DNA of 63,928 nucleotides from positions 1 through 63,928 of the forward strand of contig CANOLZ010000002.1 in assembly GCA_947567075.1 (NCBI GenBank), given 5' to 3'. The position numbers and the translations under genes are program-made. Below the pieces are notes generated by a model, which had not been told where the DNA came from, did no database searches, and saw only the letters and a program-made list of their open reading frames with translations. This stretch comes from an uncultured bacterium (GTDB lineage Bacteria > Bacillota > Clostridia > Lachnospirales > Lachnospiraceae). This document shows positions 25,275 through 33,897 of the stretch, piece by piece (position 1 is the first letter of the stretch; every line of letters starts with the position of its first letter).

Positions 25275-26105
25275 TTATCCGAGTAAGGACAATACACCCT
25301 GATTAGCTTGGTTAGCTTGAGCCAACATAGCCTGACCTGCCTGAGCAAGAATGTTATTATTGGCATATTTAACCATTGTTGTAGCCATATCAGTATCACG
25401 AACCGCTGACTCTGCTGCCTGAGTATTTTCAACGATGTTATCCAAGTTAGCAATTGTATGCTCTAATCTGTTCTGCATAGCACCTAAGTAAGAACGTGAT
25501 TTGGACAGAGACTGAATAGCAGAAGCAATTACATCAATTGCAGCTTTTGCCTGATTTGCAGTACTACATGTTACTCCACTGATGCTAATCTTGTCTTTAC
25601 CAATTTGACTTGCAGCTAAGTTGTCAATAGTGATTGTAATCTGCTGTGCAGTTACATTTTCAGCACCAACTTGAAGTGTTTCACAGAAGCTACCATTTAA
25701 CAGTTTCATTGTATTGAAGTCTGTACTCTGGGATACTCTGTTAATTTCACTTTGAAGCTGTTTGATTTCGTCATCAATGTTTCCTTTGTCAGCAGATGTT
25801 GATGTTCCGTTGGCAGCTTTTACAGCCAACTCATTCATACGCTGTAACATATCATGTACTTCAGCCATAGCACCTTCTGCTGTCTGAACTAAAGATACAC
25901 CATCCTGAGCATTGGAAGAAGCCTGAGTAAGACCTCTAATCTGTTTTCTCATCTTTTCGGAAATAGCCAATCCTGCTGCATCATCAGCTGCACGGTTGAT
26001 TTTGTATCCAGATGATAACTGCTCTGTTGTTTTTGCCTGAGATTTTGTTGTGATACCAAGCATTCTGTTAGAGTTCATAGCGGTTAAATTGTGTTGTACT
26101 ACCAT
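25275..26105 (-). CDS. hag: Flagellin, short form with two cysteines
   Basis: The filament subunit has 276 residues. The N-terminal D0/D1 region ([34 protein letters not shown]) and C-terminal D1/D0 region ([19 protein letters not shown]; ending [11 protein letters not shown]) are intact; the variable middle is short, so it lacks large D2/D3 domains. R89, L93 and E113 sit where TLR5-contacting residues lie in other flagellins (LQRMNEL and the following helix). Cys141 and Cys180 are unusual for a flagellin. It has its own sigma-28 promoter, a GGA-rich leader and a terminator, so it is a single-gene unit. Ser/Thr in the middle region are candidate glycan sites. Confidence 0.95.
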   Translation of the reverse strand: MVVQHNLTAMNSNRMLGITTKSQAKTTEQLSSGYKINRAADDAAGLAISEKMRKQIRGLTQASSNAQDGVSLVQTAEGAMAEVHDMLQRMNELAVKAANGTSTSADKGNIDDEIKQLQSEINRVSQSTDFNTMKLLNGSFCETLQVGAENVTAQQITITIDNLAASQIGKDKISISGVTCSTANQAKAAIDVIASAIQSLSKSRSYLGAMQNRLEHTIANLDNIVENTQAAESAVRDTDMATTMVKYANNNILAQAGQAMLAQANQANQGVLSLLG

Positions 26106-26224
26106 AATATATTCCTCCTTGAATATGACGTGGCTTCCCTGCCACCCTATTTAATTTTTTTGCAATGATTCCTCAATGTTTCCTGATTCCTCTTTGCTTT
26201 TATAAGTAACATCTTACTTACTTG
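26106..26224 (-). promoter_or_regulatory. Flagellin mRNA leader with probable CsrA-binding sites
   Basis: The leader of about 118 nt carries five GGA motifs. On the minus strand GAGGAATCA occurs twice (plus positions 26166-26174 and 26184-26192) with another AGGAAA between. Just before the ATG, ATATTC/GAATAT (26109-26126) forms a 6-bp stem that puts AAGGAG, most of the Shine-Dalgarno, in the loop. A further GTGGC/GCCAC hairpin lies between. CsrA typically binds GGA in hairpin loops, and csrA and fliW are in the upstream operon, as in the Bacillus subtilis Hag-FliW-CsrA circuit. Binding here is inferred. Confidence 0.6.
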
Positions 26225-26230
26225 TATAAT

Positions 26231-26257
26231 ATATCGGATGAATTCCAATATAGTTTA
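26231..26257 (-). promoter_or_regulatory. Sigma-28 promoter of flagellin
   Basis: TAAA (26254-26257) and TCCGATAT (26231-26238) read on the minus strand with exactly 15 bp between them, matching the TAAA-N15-GCCGATAA consensus at all but two positions. Transcription would start near 26224. Confidence 0.82.
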
Positions 26258-26277
26258 TACCTAAATTATATTTTTTT

Positions 26278-26754
26278 TTATTTTTTGCTATCCAAAAATC
26301 GAGGCTCCATAAAATTGGATCGGTTCATATTTTTATAGTAATTTTTTGAGACATTGGATTGGTTGCGTCCTAAGCGGACTACTTGTCTCTCTTTTTTTAT
26401 TTTTGCGTCAAAAAGCCGTTTGTTTCTGGCTTCCTCAGCTTGCACCGCAACGCTCATATCTGTAATTTTGACAATTAAATCTTGCAGCTGGCGAATTTGC
26501 TCTTTATAGATCTCTTTTTTTCCATTGATCTCTTCCTTCACTTTATCATATAAAGTCTGAAACCCTTCATCCAGCTTTAAAAGCTTTTCTATTAATACAG
26601 ACTTTTCCTCTACTGTTTTCTCTATTTTTTCAGGCAAGAATTCCTCTTCCTTTAAAAGAGACATTTGTTCTGCATTTTTATAAGAAAGCATCCGTAGTAT
26701 TTCTTCTTTTTTTTCCAAACTGTCTTTCAAAACATCCAGATATTTCCTTGTCAT
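26278..26754 (-). CDS. Coiled-coil flagellar protein, FliT-like candidate
   Basis: About 158 residues of charged helix. The start at 26754 follows GGAGG by 6 bp; a GTG at 26760 is less likely. It opens MTRKYLDVLKDSLEKKEEIL and has coiled segments to about residue 120, then a basic tail (RQVVRLGRNQSNV). It lies directly after fliS and before flagellin, where FliT-type export chaperones for FliD are often found. Sequence identity to known FliT is not apparent by eye, so the call rests on position, size and helix content. Confidence 0.45.
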   Translation of the reverse strand: MTRKYLDVLKDSLEKKEEILRMLSYKNAEQMSLLKEEEFLPEKIEKTVEEKSVLIEKLLKLDEGFQTLYDKVKEEINGKKEIYKEQIRQLQDLIVKITDMSVAVQAEEARNKRLFDAKIKKERQVVRLGRNQSNVSKNYYKNMNRSNFMEPRFLDSKK

Positions 26755-26818
26755 GGGCACCCTCCATCCAAGCCAAACGTCTCCTCGCCGTCTAACAATA
26801 TGGTTTCTTTAAATATTT

Positions 26819-27199
26819 CTATTTTTGTGTCTTTACAATCCTCATTACTTCTTTCCATGTATCCCTGACAGAGCGCAGATGCCTAGCTATTTCTTCTAAT
26901 ATTTCCTTATCTTTTTTCATATTTGCCTGCAATAATCTTTGCAAAAGGTAAGTATAAATTCTGTCAAAGTCTTGAGCCACTGGATATTTCATATCCAAAG
27001 TGGCCCTTAATTCATCAATAATTTTTTGAACCCGTATAATATTCGTATGTGCTTTTTCAATCTCATTATGTTCAATAGCCATAATTGCAATATTGCAAAA
27101 TTTTATGGAACCTTCATAAAGCATAAGGGTTAATTCTGCGGGAGATGCAGTTAAAATTTTACTCCGATTGTACTGTGCATAAGGATTTTGCATTGCCAT
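26819..27199 (-). CDS. fliS: Flagellin export chaperone FliS
   Basis: At 126 residues it has the usual FliS length. NPYAQYNRSKILTASPAELT followed by LMLYEGSIKFCNIA is the FliS N-terminal signature, and the rest is a helical bundle. FliS binds the C-terminal end of flagellin in the cytosol and prevents premature assembly. It is 7 bp downstream of fliD, with the FliT-like gene 64 bp further on, so flaG-fliD-fliS form one unit. Confidence 0.93.
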   Translation of the reverse strand: MAMQNPYAQYNRSKILTASPAELTLMLYEGSIKFCNIAIMAIEHNEIEKAHTNIIRVQKIIDELRATLDMKYPVAQDFDRIYTYLLQRLLQANMKKDKEILEEIARHLRSVRDTWKEVMRIVKTQK

Positions 27200-27206
27200 T
27201 GATTGA

Positions 27207-29219
27207 TCAACCTCCTAATAAACTAGCAAAAGAATTTGTACTGGAATTCAATTTTGCCATGGCCTTTTCCATTCTAGTAAATTTTGTATAATAACGATCT
27301 TCTAACTTTTTCAGTCTCTCTTCCTGGGCAGCGATTTTCTTCTTATAATCGTCGTATTCCTCCTGTAAGGTTACATCATTATACACTTTATTATAGCTGC
27401 TAGTCTCTGATTTTGCCATAATCTTCTGCATCTGGCTATACATATTTTTTGCAAGACCATTGAAGAAATCCATAACGGCATTTGGATCTGTAGCAATCAT
27501 GCCTCTTAATACATCAGGCTTACCAGATGAACTTGGATCGTCTGGATTGCCATCAATGTGATAAGCATAACGCTCGTTATCCTCAGCCTCAAAATATCCT
27601 AATGTATTAATTCCGAAGTCAGATAAGAACATTGTCTTTCCATTTACTTCCACTCCAGCGCTCATTGCTTCTTTCATTACTGTGGCAACGCTGTTTAAAG
27701 TAGAATCTTTTCTAAGAAGAGAATCTTTAATCTTCTGTTCCCATTTTTCCACTTCGGACTCTGACAGAGACTTTTTCTCTTCATCTGTTAAAGGCTCATA
27801 TCCCTTTGCAGATTCAGCTCCATACAATTTATCCATTTCTATAATGACATCATTGTACTCTTTTAAGAAATTTTTGACAACATCATAAATACCATCTGTA
27901 TCATCCTGAGTTGTAACTGTAATTACTTCTCCAGGAGCTGTCGTTGCGTTCACAGTAAAGGTAAGTCCATTAATTTCAAAGTTATTGTCTGATGAAGTAA
28001 ACTTTGCTCCATTTAGCATAATCGTAGCATCCTGACCAACTTCTCTGTTGGCATAAAGCTCAGGATCAGATGGGGGAGTTCCTATCTGATAACCGTTATC
28101 CACGATTGTCTTTGCTTCCTTTGCTTTTGTTACATACTTTGTTGTCACATCTTGTTCCAATGTGGCTAAGGAATTATTATTTGCTGTTTCCTGATCATTT
28201 AAATTCTGAATAGACGTTTCATAATTCTTTATTTCTTTTGCAACTGCAAGCTGCTTGTTCAGTGTTTCCATCTGCGCCTTATCAGCATCTGTTGGATTTG
28301 AATTAGCTGACAATTGCTGTAATTCCTGCTCTATTTGTTCTACTGTCTTTCCAGCTGCATAGTCTGGACTTTGTTTTAAATCGTTTATTTTATTTTGATA
28401 ATCTGTCCTTGTTGTCTGGATAGTATTATTGCTCTCCTGTAAAGCTGCTCTCTTTGCATCTATTTCAGGCTGGATATATTTTGTATTCATTTTCTGTGCA
28501 ATATCTTGATCTGTATCCGCTGGATCTACAAAAGAAGCATACTCATCATATATAGCCTTTGTATTACTATCCATAGTAGCTGTAACAAGACCTAGCTGGC
28601 TTAAGGCATTGGCACCATTAGAATTTGCTGCCATTAGCTGAAAGTCATTGGCAGTGCCTGATTCTTTGGAGCTAAGGAAAAATCTCTGATTTTTTTCATC
28701 AAAACTAGCATTTATCCCTGCTGATTGGAGATTTGTAATAAGCTCATCAATCGTTGTATTTTCATTTAACGTGATATCTACAGTCTTTCCATTGGAAGTA
28801 ATACTAATTTGAGAGTCATCGGTAATGCCAAGCTCACTTAACTTTGTCTCAGCAGTATATCCTTGATTTCCTCCCTTTACCTTACCCCCTGTCAAAAATC
28901 CAGGTTTTGCTAACTCTTTAATCTCCAAAGACTGTACTCCGTTTACTGCATTTTCTCCAGTAATAACTTTTACAGCATTAGGATTAGACACAGTAGTTGC
29001 CTTTTTCATAAAGGTGTACTGGTATCTCAAGTTGCTTAAGGCTGAGTTATACAATTTATAAATTTTACTATTTAAGGTTTTCCATGCATCCTGCTTCCAT
29101 TCCAGCTTTTTCTGGCTCTTTACCAGTTTTTCTTTTTTCTGGCTCTGAGCTTTTACCAGCTCTTGGACAATAGCATCTGTATCCAAGCCTGACTGCAATC
29201 CAGATAATCTAATTGCCAT
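27207..29219 (-). CDS. fliD: Flagellar filament cap protein FliD with a coiled-coil insert
   Basis: The 670 residues make it longer than many FliD proteins. The N-terminus (LSGLQSGLDTDAIVQELVKA) and C-terminus (KFTRMEKAMAKLNSSTNSFA) are typical. Between about residues 225 and 370 there is a Gln/Asn/Asp-rich helical stretch with heptad character (for example EELQQLSANSNPTDADKAQ) before the ATIMLNGAKF block resumes the normal fold. FliD caps the filament tip and folds incoming flagellin. It follows flaG closely and shares its sigma-28 promoter. Confidence 0.92.
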   Translation of the reverse strand: MAIRLSGLQSGLDTDAIVQELVKAQSQKKEKLVKSQKKLEWKQDAWKTLNSKIYKLYNSALSNLRYQYTFMKKATTVSNPNAVKVITGENAVNGVQSLEIKELAKPGFLTGGKVKGGNQGYTAETKLSELGITDDSQISITSNGKTVDITLNENTTIDELITNLQSAGINASFDEKNQRFFLSSKESGTANDFQLMAANSNGANALSQLGLVTATMDSNTKAIYDEYASFVDPADTDQDIAQKMNTKYIQPEIDAKRAALQESNNTIQTTRTDYQNKINDLKQSPDYAAGKTVEQIEQELQQLSANSNPTDADKAQMETLNKQLAVAKEIKNYETSIQNLNDQETANNNSLATLEQDVTTKYVTKAKEAKTIVDNGYQIGTPPSDPELYANREVGQDATIMLNGAKFTSSDNNFEINGLTFTVNATTAPGEVITVTTQDDTDGIYDVVKNFLKEYNDVIIEMDKLYGAESAKGYEPLTDEEKKSLSESEVEKWEQKIKDSLLRKDSTLNSVATVMKEAMSAGVEVNGKTMFLSDFGINTLGYFEAEDNERYAYHIDGNPDDPSSSGKPDVLRGMIATDPNAVMDFFNGLAKNMYSQMQKIMAKSETSSYNKVYNDVTLQEEYDDYKKKIAAQEERLKKLEDRYYTKFTRMEKAMAKLNSSTNSFASLLGG

Positions 29220-29230
29220 CTTTATTCCTC

Positions 29231-29656
29231 CTATCTTTTTTCATCCATTAGGATTCCAGCTATTTCCCATGCTCTCTCCAGCATATCCAATGACTTTTCA
29301 GGGGGAAACTCTTTAATAACTTTCTTTGTCTCCCTGTCTACGATTTTAATCATAACTCTGTTTGTTCCTTCATGAACACCGTAAACTGCTTCTGAATTAA
29401 ACATTTTCTTATTAAACTCATCCACTGCTTTTTTTAATTGTTCATTGGTTTTCTGTTGATTCGTCTCCTCCTGGTAATGGCCATTGGTTTTCTGGCCCTC
29501 CCCATCCCATGCTGTCCCTAAATGGCCCTTAACATAAACTACTTGTTCTTTTACTGCTCCATCCATGGATTCAGGCAAAGATGTTTCTGCCAGTTTTACT
29601 GGCTGCGCTTTTGGCATTTGATAAGCCCCAGCGTTTGATAGTGTCTCTAATGCCAC
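29231..29656 (-). CDS. flaG: FlaG family protein
   Basis: About 141 residues; the C-terminal RVMIKIVDRETKKVIKEFPP is the FlaG signature (the D-x2-T-x2-V-I-x-E-x-P-P core). The N-terminal half is low-complexity and probably disordered. FlaG influences filament length in several bacteria. I place the start at the GTG at 29656, 8 bp after GGAGG; the GTG at 29665 overlaps that Shine-Dalgarno. It opens the flaG-fliD-fliS unit. Confidence 0.85.
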   Translation of the reverse strand: MALETLSNAGAYQMPKAQPVKLAETSLPESMDGAVKEQVVYVKGHLGTAWDGEGQKTNGHYQEETNQQKTNEQLKKAVDEFNKKMFNSEAVYGVHEGTNRVMIKIVDRETKKVIKEFPPEKSLDMLERAWEIAGILMDEKR

Positions 29657-29746
29657 TATAATCACCTCCGTGTGATATAATATTTATTGAACATAAGAGC
29701 AGTCCCACATAAATGGGAGCAGCTCATAGTTTTATCTCTAATGTAA

Positions 29747-29773
29747 ATATCGGCATTTTCCCTCTATTTATTA
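29747..29773 (-). promoter_or_regulatory. Sigma-28 promoter of flaG-fliD-fliS
   Basis: On the minus strand TAAT (29770-29773), 15 bp, then GCCGATAT (29747-29754). The -10 element is nearly perfect; the -35 is TAAT in place of TAAA, as in the flgM promoter. The predicted start near 29740 lies about 85 bp before flaG. Confidence 0.75.
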
Positions 29774-29780
29774 ATGTTTC

Positions 29781-29996
29781 TTAAAATAAATTTCTCAGTG
29801 CATCCATTCCCTTTGCCGATACTGCTTCCTCATTAGATTTCTGTATTTGCATGTAAACTTCTTTTCGATAAATAGGCACTTCCTTAGGAGCCGAAATACC
29901 TACTTTTACCTGATCATTTTTGATCTCCAGTATCGTTACTTCAATATTATTATTAATAATTAAAGCTTCCTTTTTTTTTCTTGATAAAGCTAACAT
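29781..29996 (-). CDS. csrA: Translational regulator CsrA
   Basis: The 71-residue protein starts MLALSRKKKEALIINNNIEV at 29996; a longer frame from 30023 would add nine residues inside fliW and is unlikely. ILEIKNDQVKVGISAPKEVP and IYRKEVYMQIQ are the classic strands, including the basic RNA-contact residues. CsrA binds GGA motifs around ribosome sites and represses translation. One base separates its ATG from the fliW stop, so the two are coupled. Its most likely target is the flagellin leader. Confidence 0.94.
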   Translation of the reverse strand: MLALSRKKKEALIINNNIEVTILEIKNDQVKVGISAPKEVPIYRKEVYMQIQKSNEEAVSAKGMDALRNLF

Positions 29997-29997
29997 A

Positions 29998-30474
29998 TTA
30001 ATGTCCTTGCTCCTTTTCTGCAAATTCTTTTGCGGCCTTTAATATGTCATAAATAGGATATTTTACTGGATATTCCTCTTCCTCCAATATGATTTGGCAG
30101 GCCTTTCTTTCTTTGCTGTTAATCAGCATTGGCGCTTTTAAATTTACCGTCATTTTTGTCAAATCAGACGGAACCGTTATTGTTACCAGAACTAGTAAGT
30201 CATCATCTGTCCATTGTCCTAAAGGTTTTAGCAGCTTATCATCTATCATTGGATTATAAATTGGTTTTACTATTAGAGGATTGATTACTGGCAAAGCAAA
30301 AGCCGGCTCCTGAATAGACTGCATCCAGCTTATTTTGTTTTTTTCTTCAACTTCCTCATCATGAATCAGAATAAAATCTTTTAAATTAGGAAAGCCAATA
30401 ATACCTCCTGGAAAATGGATTTTCTTTTCTTCACTCACTCCTACTGTTCCAAACAGTTTTGTTTCCAAATTCAT
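29998..30474 (-). CDS. fliW: Flagellar assembly factor FliW
   Basis: The 158-residue protein reads IHFPGGIIGFPNLKDFILIH, FALPVINPLIVKPIYNP and MTVNLKAPMLINSKERKACQ, all typical of FliW. FliW binds either flagellin or CsrA; free FliW titrates CsrA and so allows flagellin translation when flagellin has been exported. Its place next to csrA is the standard one. Confidence 0.93.
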   Translation of the reverse strand: MNLETKLFGTVGVSEEKKIHFPGGIIGFPNLKDFILIHDEEVEEKNKISWMQSIQEPAFALPVINPLIVKPIYNPMIDDKLLKPLGQWTDDDLLVLVTITVPSDLTKMTVNLKAPMLINSKERKACQIILEEEEYPVKYPIYDILKAAKEFAEKEQGH

Positions 30475-30510
30475 TGTAAAAAACCATCTCTCTTTCCGCC
30501 AAATACGCTA

Positions 30511-31959
30511 TTAGATATAATCTAGCAAGCTATAGTTGGCAATTTTTCCAATTGCTAAGAGGGCGGAGTTATATATCATATCTGCCTGCATTAATTCCAT
30601 TGCCACTTTCTCAATATCAATATTTTCATTTTCAGAAGCTAGATCTTCAAAGCTTGCATACTGATCTGTGAGACGGGATCGAACAATATCTACCCTCTCG
30701 CCCCTGCCTCCAACTCTCGCCTGGGCCTTGTTTGCCCTTGCATAATACTCATCTGCTTTTCCAATTTCTTCATTAAACATTCTTGTTATTTTTTCCGTAT
30801 GCAAATTCATCTCTTTGTTGGCAGCTTCCAGCATTTTTTCTACTTTTGCCTGATCTGCATTGGGATCATTCTTCATTGATTCCAGTTTTTTTATTTTCTC
30901 CTCACAGTCCAAGGCTGCCTGAACAGCATTTGTCAACTCATCCACATCTCTTCCAATATCGTGGGTAAACAATTCTTCTGCTGTTGTATTAATTTGCAAT
31001 TTTTGATTGAAACTAACATCATATTCCATTTTCTGATCTGCTGCCGCAGTATCATACTGCACATCCCTTGTAATGCTTTCGCATCCTGCAAAATAATGCT
31101 CTGGCCTTAAATCTCCCTTTGCCCACTTTTCTTTCTCAAAGGTGACTTCCATTTTCTCCATATTATCCTTTATGTCCTTACCTAAAATTAATTCCCCAGT
31201 CTCAGGTATATAATGAATAGCGTTATCTGCTGGAGCGTAAGCAGCGTCTTGAGCTGCTCCTCCTCCTGCAATTGAAGTCACAATTGGTGTCACTGCATTG
31301 CCATCAATTTCAATAGTAGGAGGCGTTGCCATTAAGTCGTCATAAGGAAGCCGTATACGGTATACCTCTGTCATATCCACAATGCCTACAATATCATCCC
31401 AATCTTGGGAAGGATTATTCATGTCTAGCTTTCCCTTAATATAATCTATTTTCTCAATATCCTCTGCTGTAAAGCTTGTAGGGATCTTATAATGATCCGT
31501 AGTCTCTTCCTTAAAACTTAAGGCAGTGCCTGTACGGTAGCCAGTAAACAGAGTTCTCCCTGAGTAATCTGCATTTCCGTTGTCATAAATCTGATCCCGC
31601 AAGGCCTGTAAAGATTCCAAGGCATTCTGCCTGTCTTCCATTGTGGCCTCGGTTCCTTTTCCTCCAATTCCCACGCAGGCTGCTTTAAACTTGGTTAGAA
31701 CATCAACAGTTGCCTTGACAGCATCATGGGTTACATCCAGCCAAGCATCTGCATCCTCCACATTTCTCTCCAGATATTGGGTTAATTCATTCAATGTTCC
31801 TCTCAGTCTTAGGGCGCGAATGGCAATTACTGGGTCATCAGAAGGCCGGATTATTTTTTTATGGGTAGATCCTTGGGTATATAATCTATCCTGCATAGCT
31901 TTATTTGCCATCAAATTATATTTTGATGACTCCATCATCATTGAAGTTGTTACTCTCAT
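30511..31959 (-). CDS. flgL: Hook-filament junction protein FlgL
   Basis: At 482 residues it is longer than many FlgL proteins, owing to a central insert (about 160-330). The N-terminus MRVTTSMMMESSKYNLMANK and RPSDDPVIAIRALRLRGTL are flagellin-like D0/D1; the C-terminus (EDLASENENIDIEKVAMELM, ending YSLLDYI) completes the bundle. FlgL (HAP3) joins the hook to the filament. It is 15 bp downstream of flgK. Confidence 0.93.
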   Translation of the reverse strand: MRVTTSMMMESSKYNLMANKAMQDRLYTQGSTHKKIIRPSDDPVIAIRALRLRGTLNELTQYLERNVEDADAWLDVTHDAVKATVDVLTKFKAACVGIGGKGTEATMEDRQNALESLQALRDQIYDNGNADYSGRTLFTGYRTGTALSFKEETTDHYKIPTSFTAEDIEKIDYIKGKLDMNNPSQDWDDIVGIVDMTEVYRIRLPYDDLMATPPTIEIDGNAVTPIVTSIAGGGAAQDAAYAPADNAIHYIPETGELILGKDIKDNMEKMEVTFEKEKWAKGDLRPEHYFAGCESITRDVQYDTAAADQKMEYDVSFNQKLQINTTAEELFTHDIGRDVDELTNAVQAALDCEEKIKKLESMKNDPNADQAKVEKMLEAANKEMNLHTEKITRMFNEEIGKADEYYARANKAQARVGGRGERVDIVRSRLTDQYASFEDLASENENIDIEKVAMELMQADMIYNSALLAIGKIANYSLLDYI

Positions 31960-31974
31960 AAGAAACCTCCCTTA

Positions 31975-33876
31975 TTATACACCAGTCTGTAAAATTAATC
32001 GGTCATATACTTCTGTCAGCACTTGTATCATTTTTGAGCTTAGATCTAATCCCCTTTGAAACTTACTCAGATCCAATGCCTCTTCGTCTTCATCTACCCC
32101 AGATACAGACTTTCTCTGTAGATCAATGGAATTACCAATGTTGGCATAATTTTCAGTAAATATACTTGCACTTTTCGCATTCAATGCCATATCTGCTGAG
32201 AGACACTCCAAAAACTCTCTCGAGCTCCTGCCTCTAAAGGACATTTTTCTTGTATCTGTTTTTATTTTTTCTATTTCATCCAGCACATTATAAGCATCTA
32301 CGTCAATGTCTGGATTTTTGCTTGTGGAAACTGCTAAATGCTCAGAGTCTTTTTTCATCTTTTCTGACACTGTAAAGTTAAAAGCAGTGAGATTATAATA
32401 GCTGTCTCCAATACTTGACCAACTTGTTACAGGCTTAAAAGGATTGGCTGGATCATAACCAGGTGCTGTAGGATCTTCATACACATCTTCAAAAGTTTTC
32501 TGAGCCCCGCTTATATCTGTGTATACAAATAAAACGTCTCCTGGCTCTTTATAGGAAGTGTATCCATGTTTTAATTCTTTATTAACAGCAGCAGCAAAGT
32601 TTCGAATCCATTCATTCATCTGACTTAAATAGTAAGGGATTCCCTGATAATCTACCGACTTGCCTATAGAAGCGTTTTTATTAATAAGCGCTCCTGTGTT
32701 CACAACAGGCTCTTTTAAAGTAAAGGTATAGTTTGCTGTTCCATCTGCATTAAGGGTCATTTCCCAAGAAGAGTATTCAATCTCCATGTTGTACAAACGA
32801 ACAATTCCTGCTGCTGGCAGGTTGGATTTGGAAATGTCACATAAATAACTGTCTGTTGCTTTTATTGTCACTGTCTGATCTGGCCCATTGGCTCCAAATC
32901 CTTCTATAACTCCTTTAAAATTCTCCTGGTTATTTCCATCTCTTAATTCCACTAAGGCTTTCATCTCTCCGCCTAAATTTTTTCCATATAAATTAAACTC
33001 CAGTCCATTGGACCATCGAAAATTATATAGCCCATCAGCATCTGTCTGGTTTCTCTTTTGGGCATCTGTCCTGGCAGTACACTCAATTGTATTGTACTCA
33101 TATCCGTCTACCAACATTTGTCCACCAGCGATTTTTACAATATAATTATGGGCCCCTGTCACCATATCTGGATTTAAACTGTTAGAAATGGGAACCTCAT
33201 CCACATCCACATTTACGATTTTAGACAATTCATCTATAAGAAGGTTTCTCTTATCACGAAGCTCGTTAGCCTTTAATCCATCTGTATTCATCTCAATTGT
33301 GTTAATTTGCTTATTCAGAGTGGCAATTTGTTCTGCAATTCCGTTAATCTGTCTTGTCTTATTTTCCAGCTCCGCATTGACATCCAACTGTAATTTATGA
33401 AGATTCTCGGCCATGGCCTTCATAAAGTCTGCCAGATTTTGTCCTGTGCTGATTACATTTTCTTTCCGGGAAGGATCTGATGAATACTTTTTCACATCTG
33501 CAATAGCATTAAAAAACTTATTGAATAAAGTATTGAACCCTTCCTGCCCATCTGCAATCTCTTTAAAATAGTCCTCAATCTGACGCATATAATAATGCTT
33601 TATCTCATACTGTCCGAGGTTTGCATTATTTTCCCAAAATCTTAAGTCATAATACGTATTTCTAACTTGTTCAATTGCTGTTGTAACTACACCGGAGCCA
33701 GCCATTCCATAAGTGGTGTTTGTTCTCAAAGCCATGGCGGCTTCCTGAACGGTCTGTTGACGGGTGTATCCTTTTGTAGCTGCATTAGCAATATTATTTC
33801 CTGTCGTATTCAGGGCAGCCTGATAATGATTAATGCCAGAATACGCTATATTTAAACCAAAAAATGTTGATGGCAT
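31975..33876 (-). CDS. flgK: Hook-associated protein FlgK, copy 1
   Basis: At 633 residues it has FGLNIAYSGINHYQAALNTT and GNNIANAATKGYTRQQTVQE at the N-terminus and ends with SSKMIQVLTEVYDRLILQTG. These D0/D1 ends are diagnostic of FlgK (HAP1). The middle region (about 250-520) is a variable domain. A second, different FlgK-type gene lies 21 bp upstream. Tandem FlgK-like proteins suggest a two-part junction or a specialised variant. Confidence 0.92.
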   Translation of the reverse strand: MPSTFFGLNIAYSGINHYQAALNTTGNNIANAATKGYTRQQTVQEAAMALRTNTTYGMAGSGVVTTAIEQVRNTYYDLRFWENNANLGQYEIKHYYMRQIEDYFKEIADGQEGFNTLFNKFFNAIADVKKYSSDPSRKENVISTGQNLADFMKAMAENLHKLQLDVNAELENKTRQINGIAEQIATLNKQINTIEMNTDGLKANELRDKRNLLIDELSKIVNVDVDEVPISNSLNPDMVTGAHNYIVKIAGGQMLVDGYEYNTIECTARTDAQKRNQTDADGLYNFRWSNGLEFNLYGKNLGGEMKALVELRDGNNQENFKGVIEGFGANGPDQTVTIKATDSYLCDISKSNLPAAGIVRLYNMEIEYSSWEMTLNADGTANYTFTLKEPVVNTGALINKNASIGKSVDYQGIPYYLSQMNEWIRNFAAAVNKELKHGYTSYKEPGDVLFVYTDISGAQKTFEDVYEDPTAPGYDPANPFKPVTSWSSIGDSYYNLTAFNFTVSEKMKKDSEHLAVSTSKNPDIDVDAYNVLDEIEKIKTDTRKMSFRGRSSREFLECLSADMALNAKSASIFTENYANIGNSIDLQRKSVSGVDEDEEALDLSKFQRGLDLSSKMIQVLTEVYDRLILQTGV

Positions 33877-33897
33877 GCTCTATCCTCCTTCTCTACC

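Noticed and set aside
29998-30023. CsrA start at 30023 with MQKRSKDIN
   Set aside because: The ATG at 29996 gives the family N-terminus MLALSRKK; the longer start lies inside fliW.
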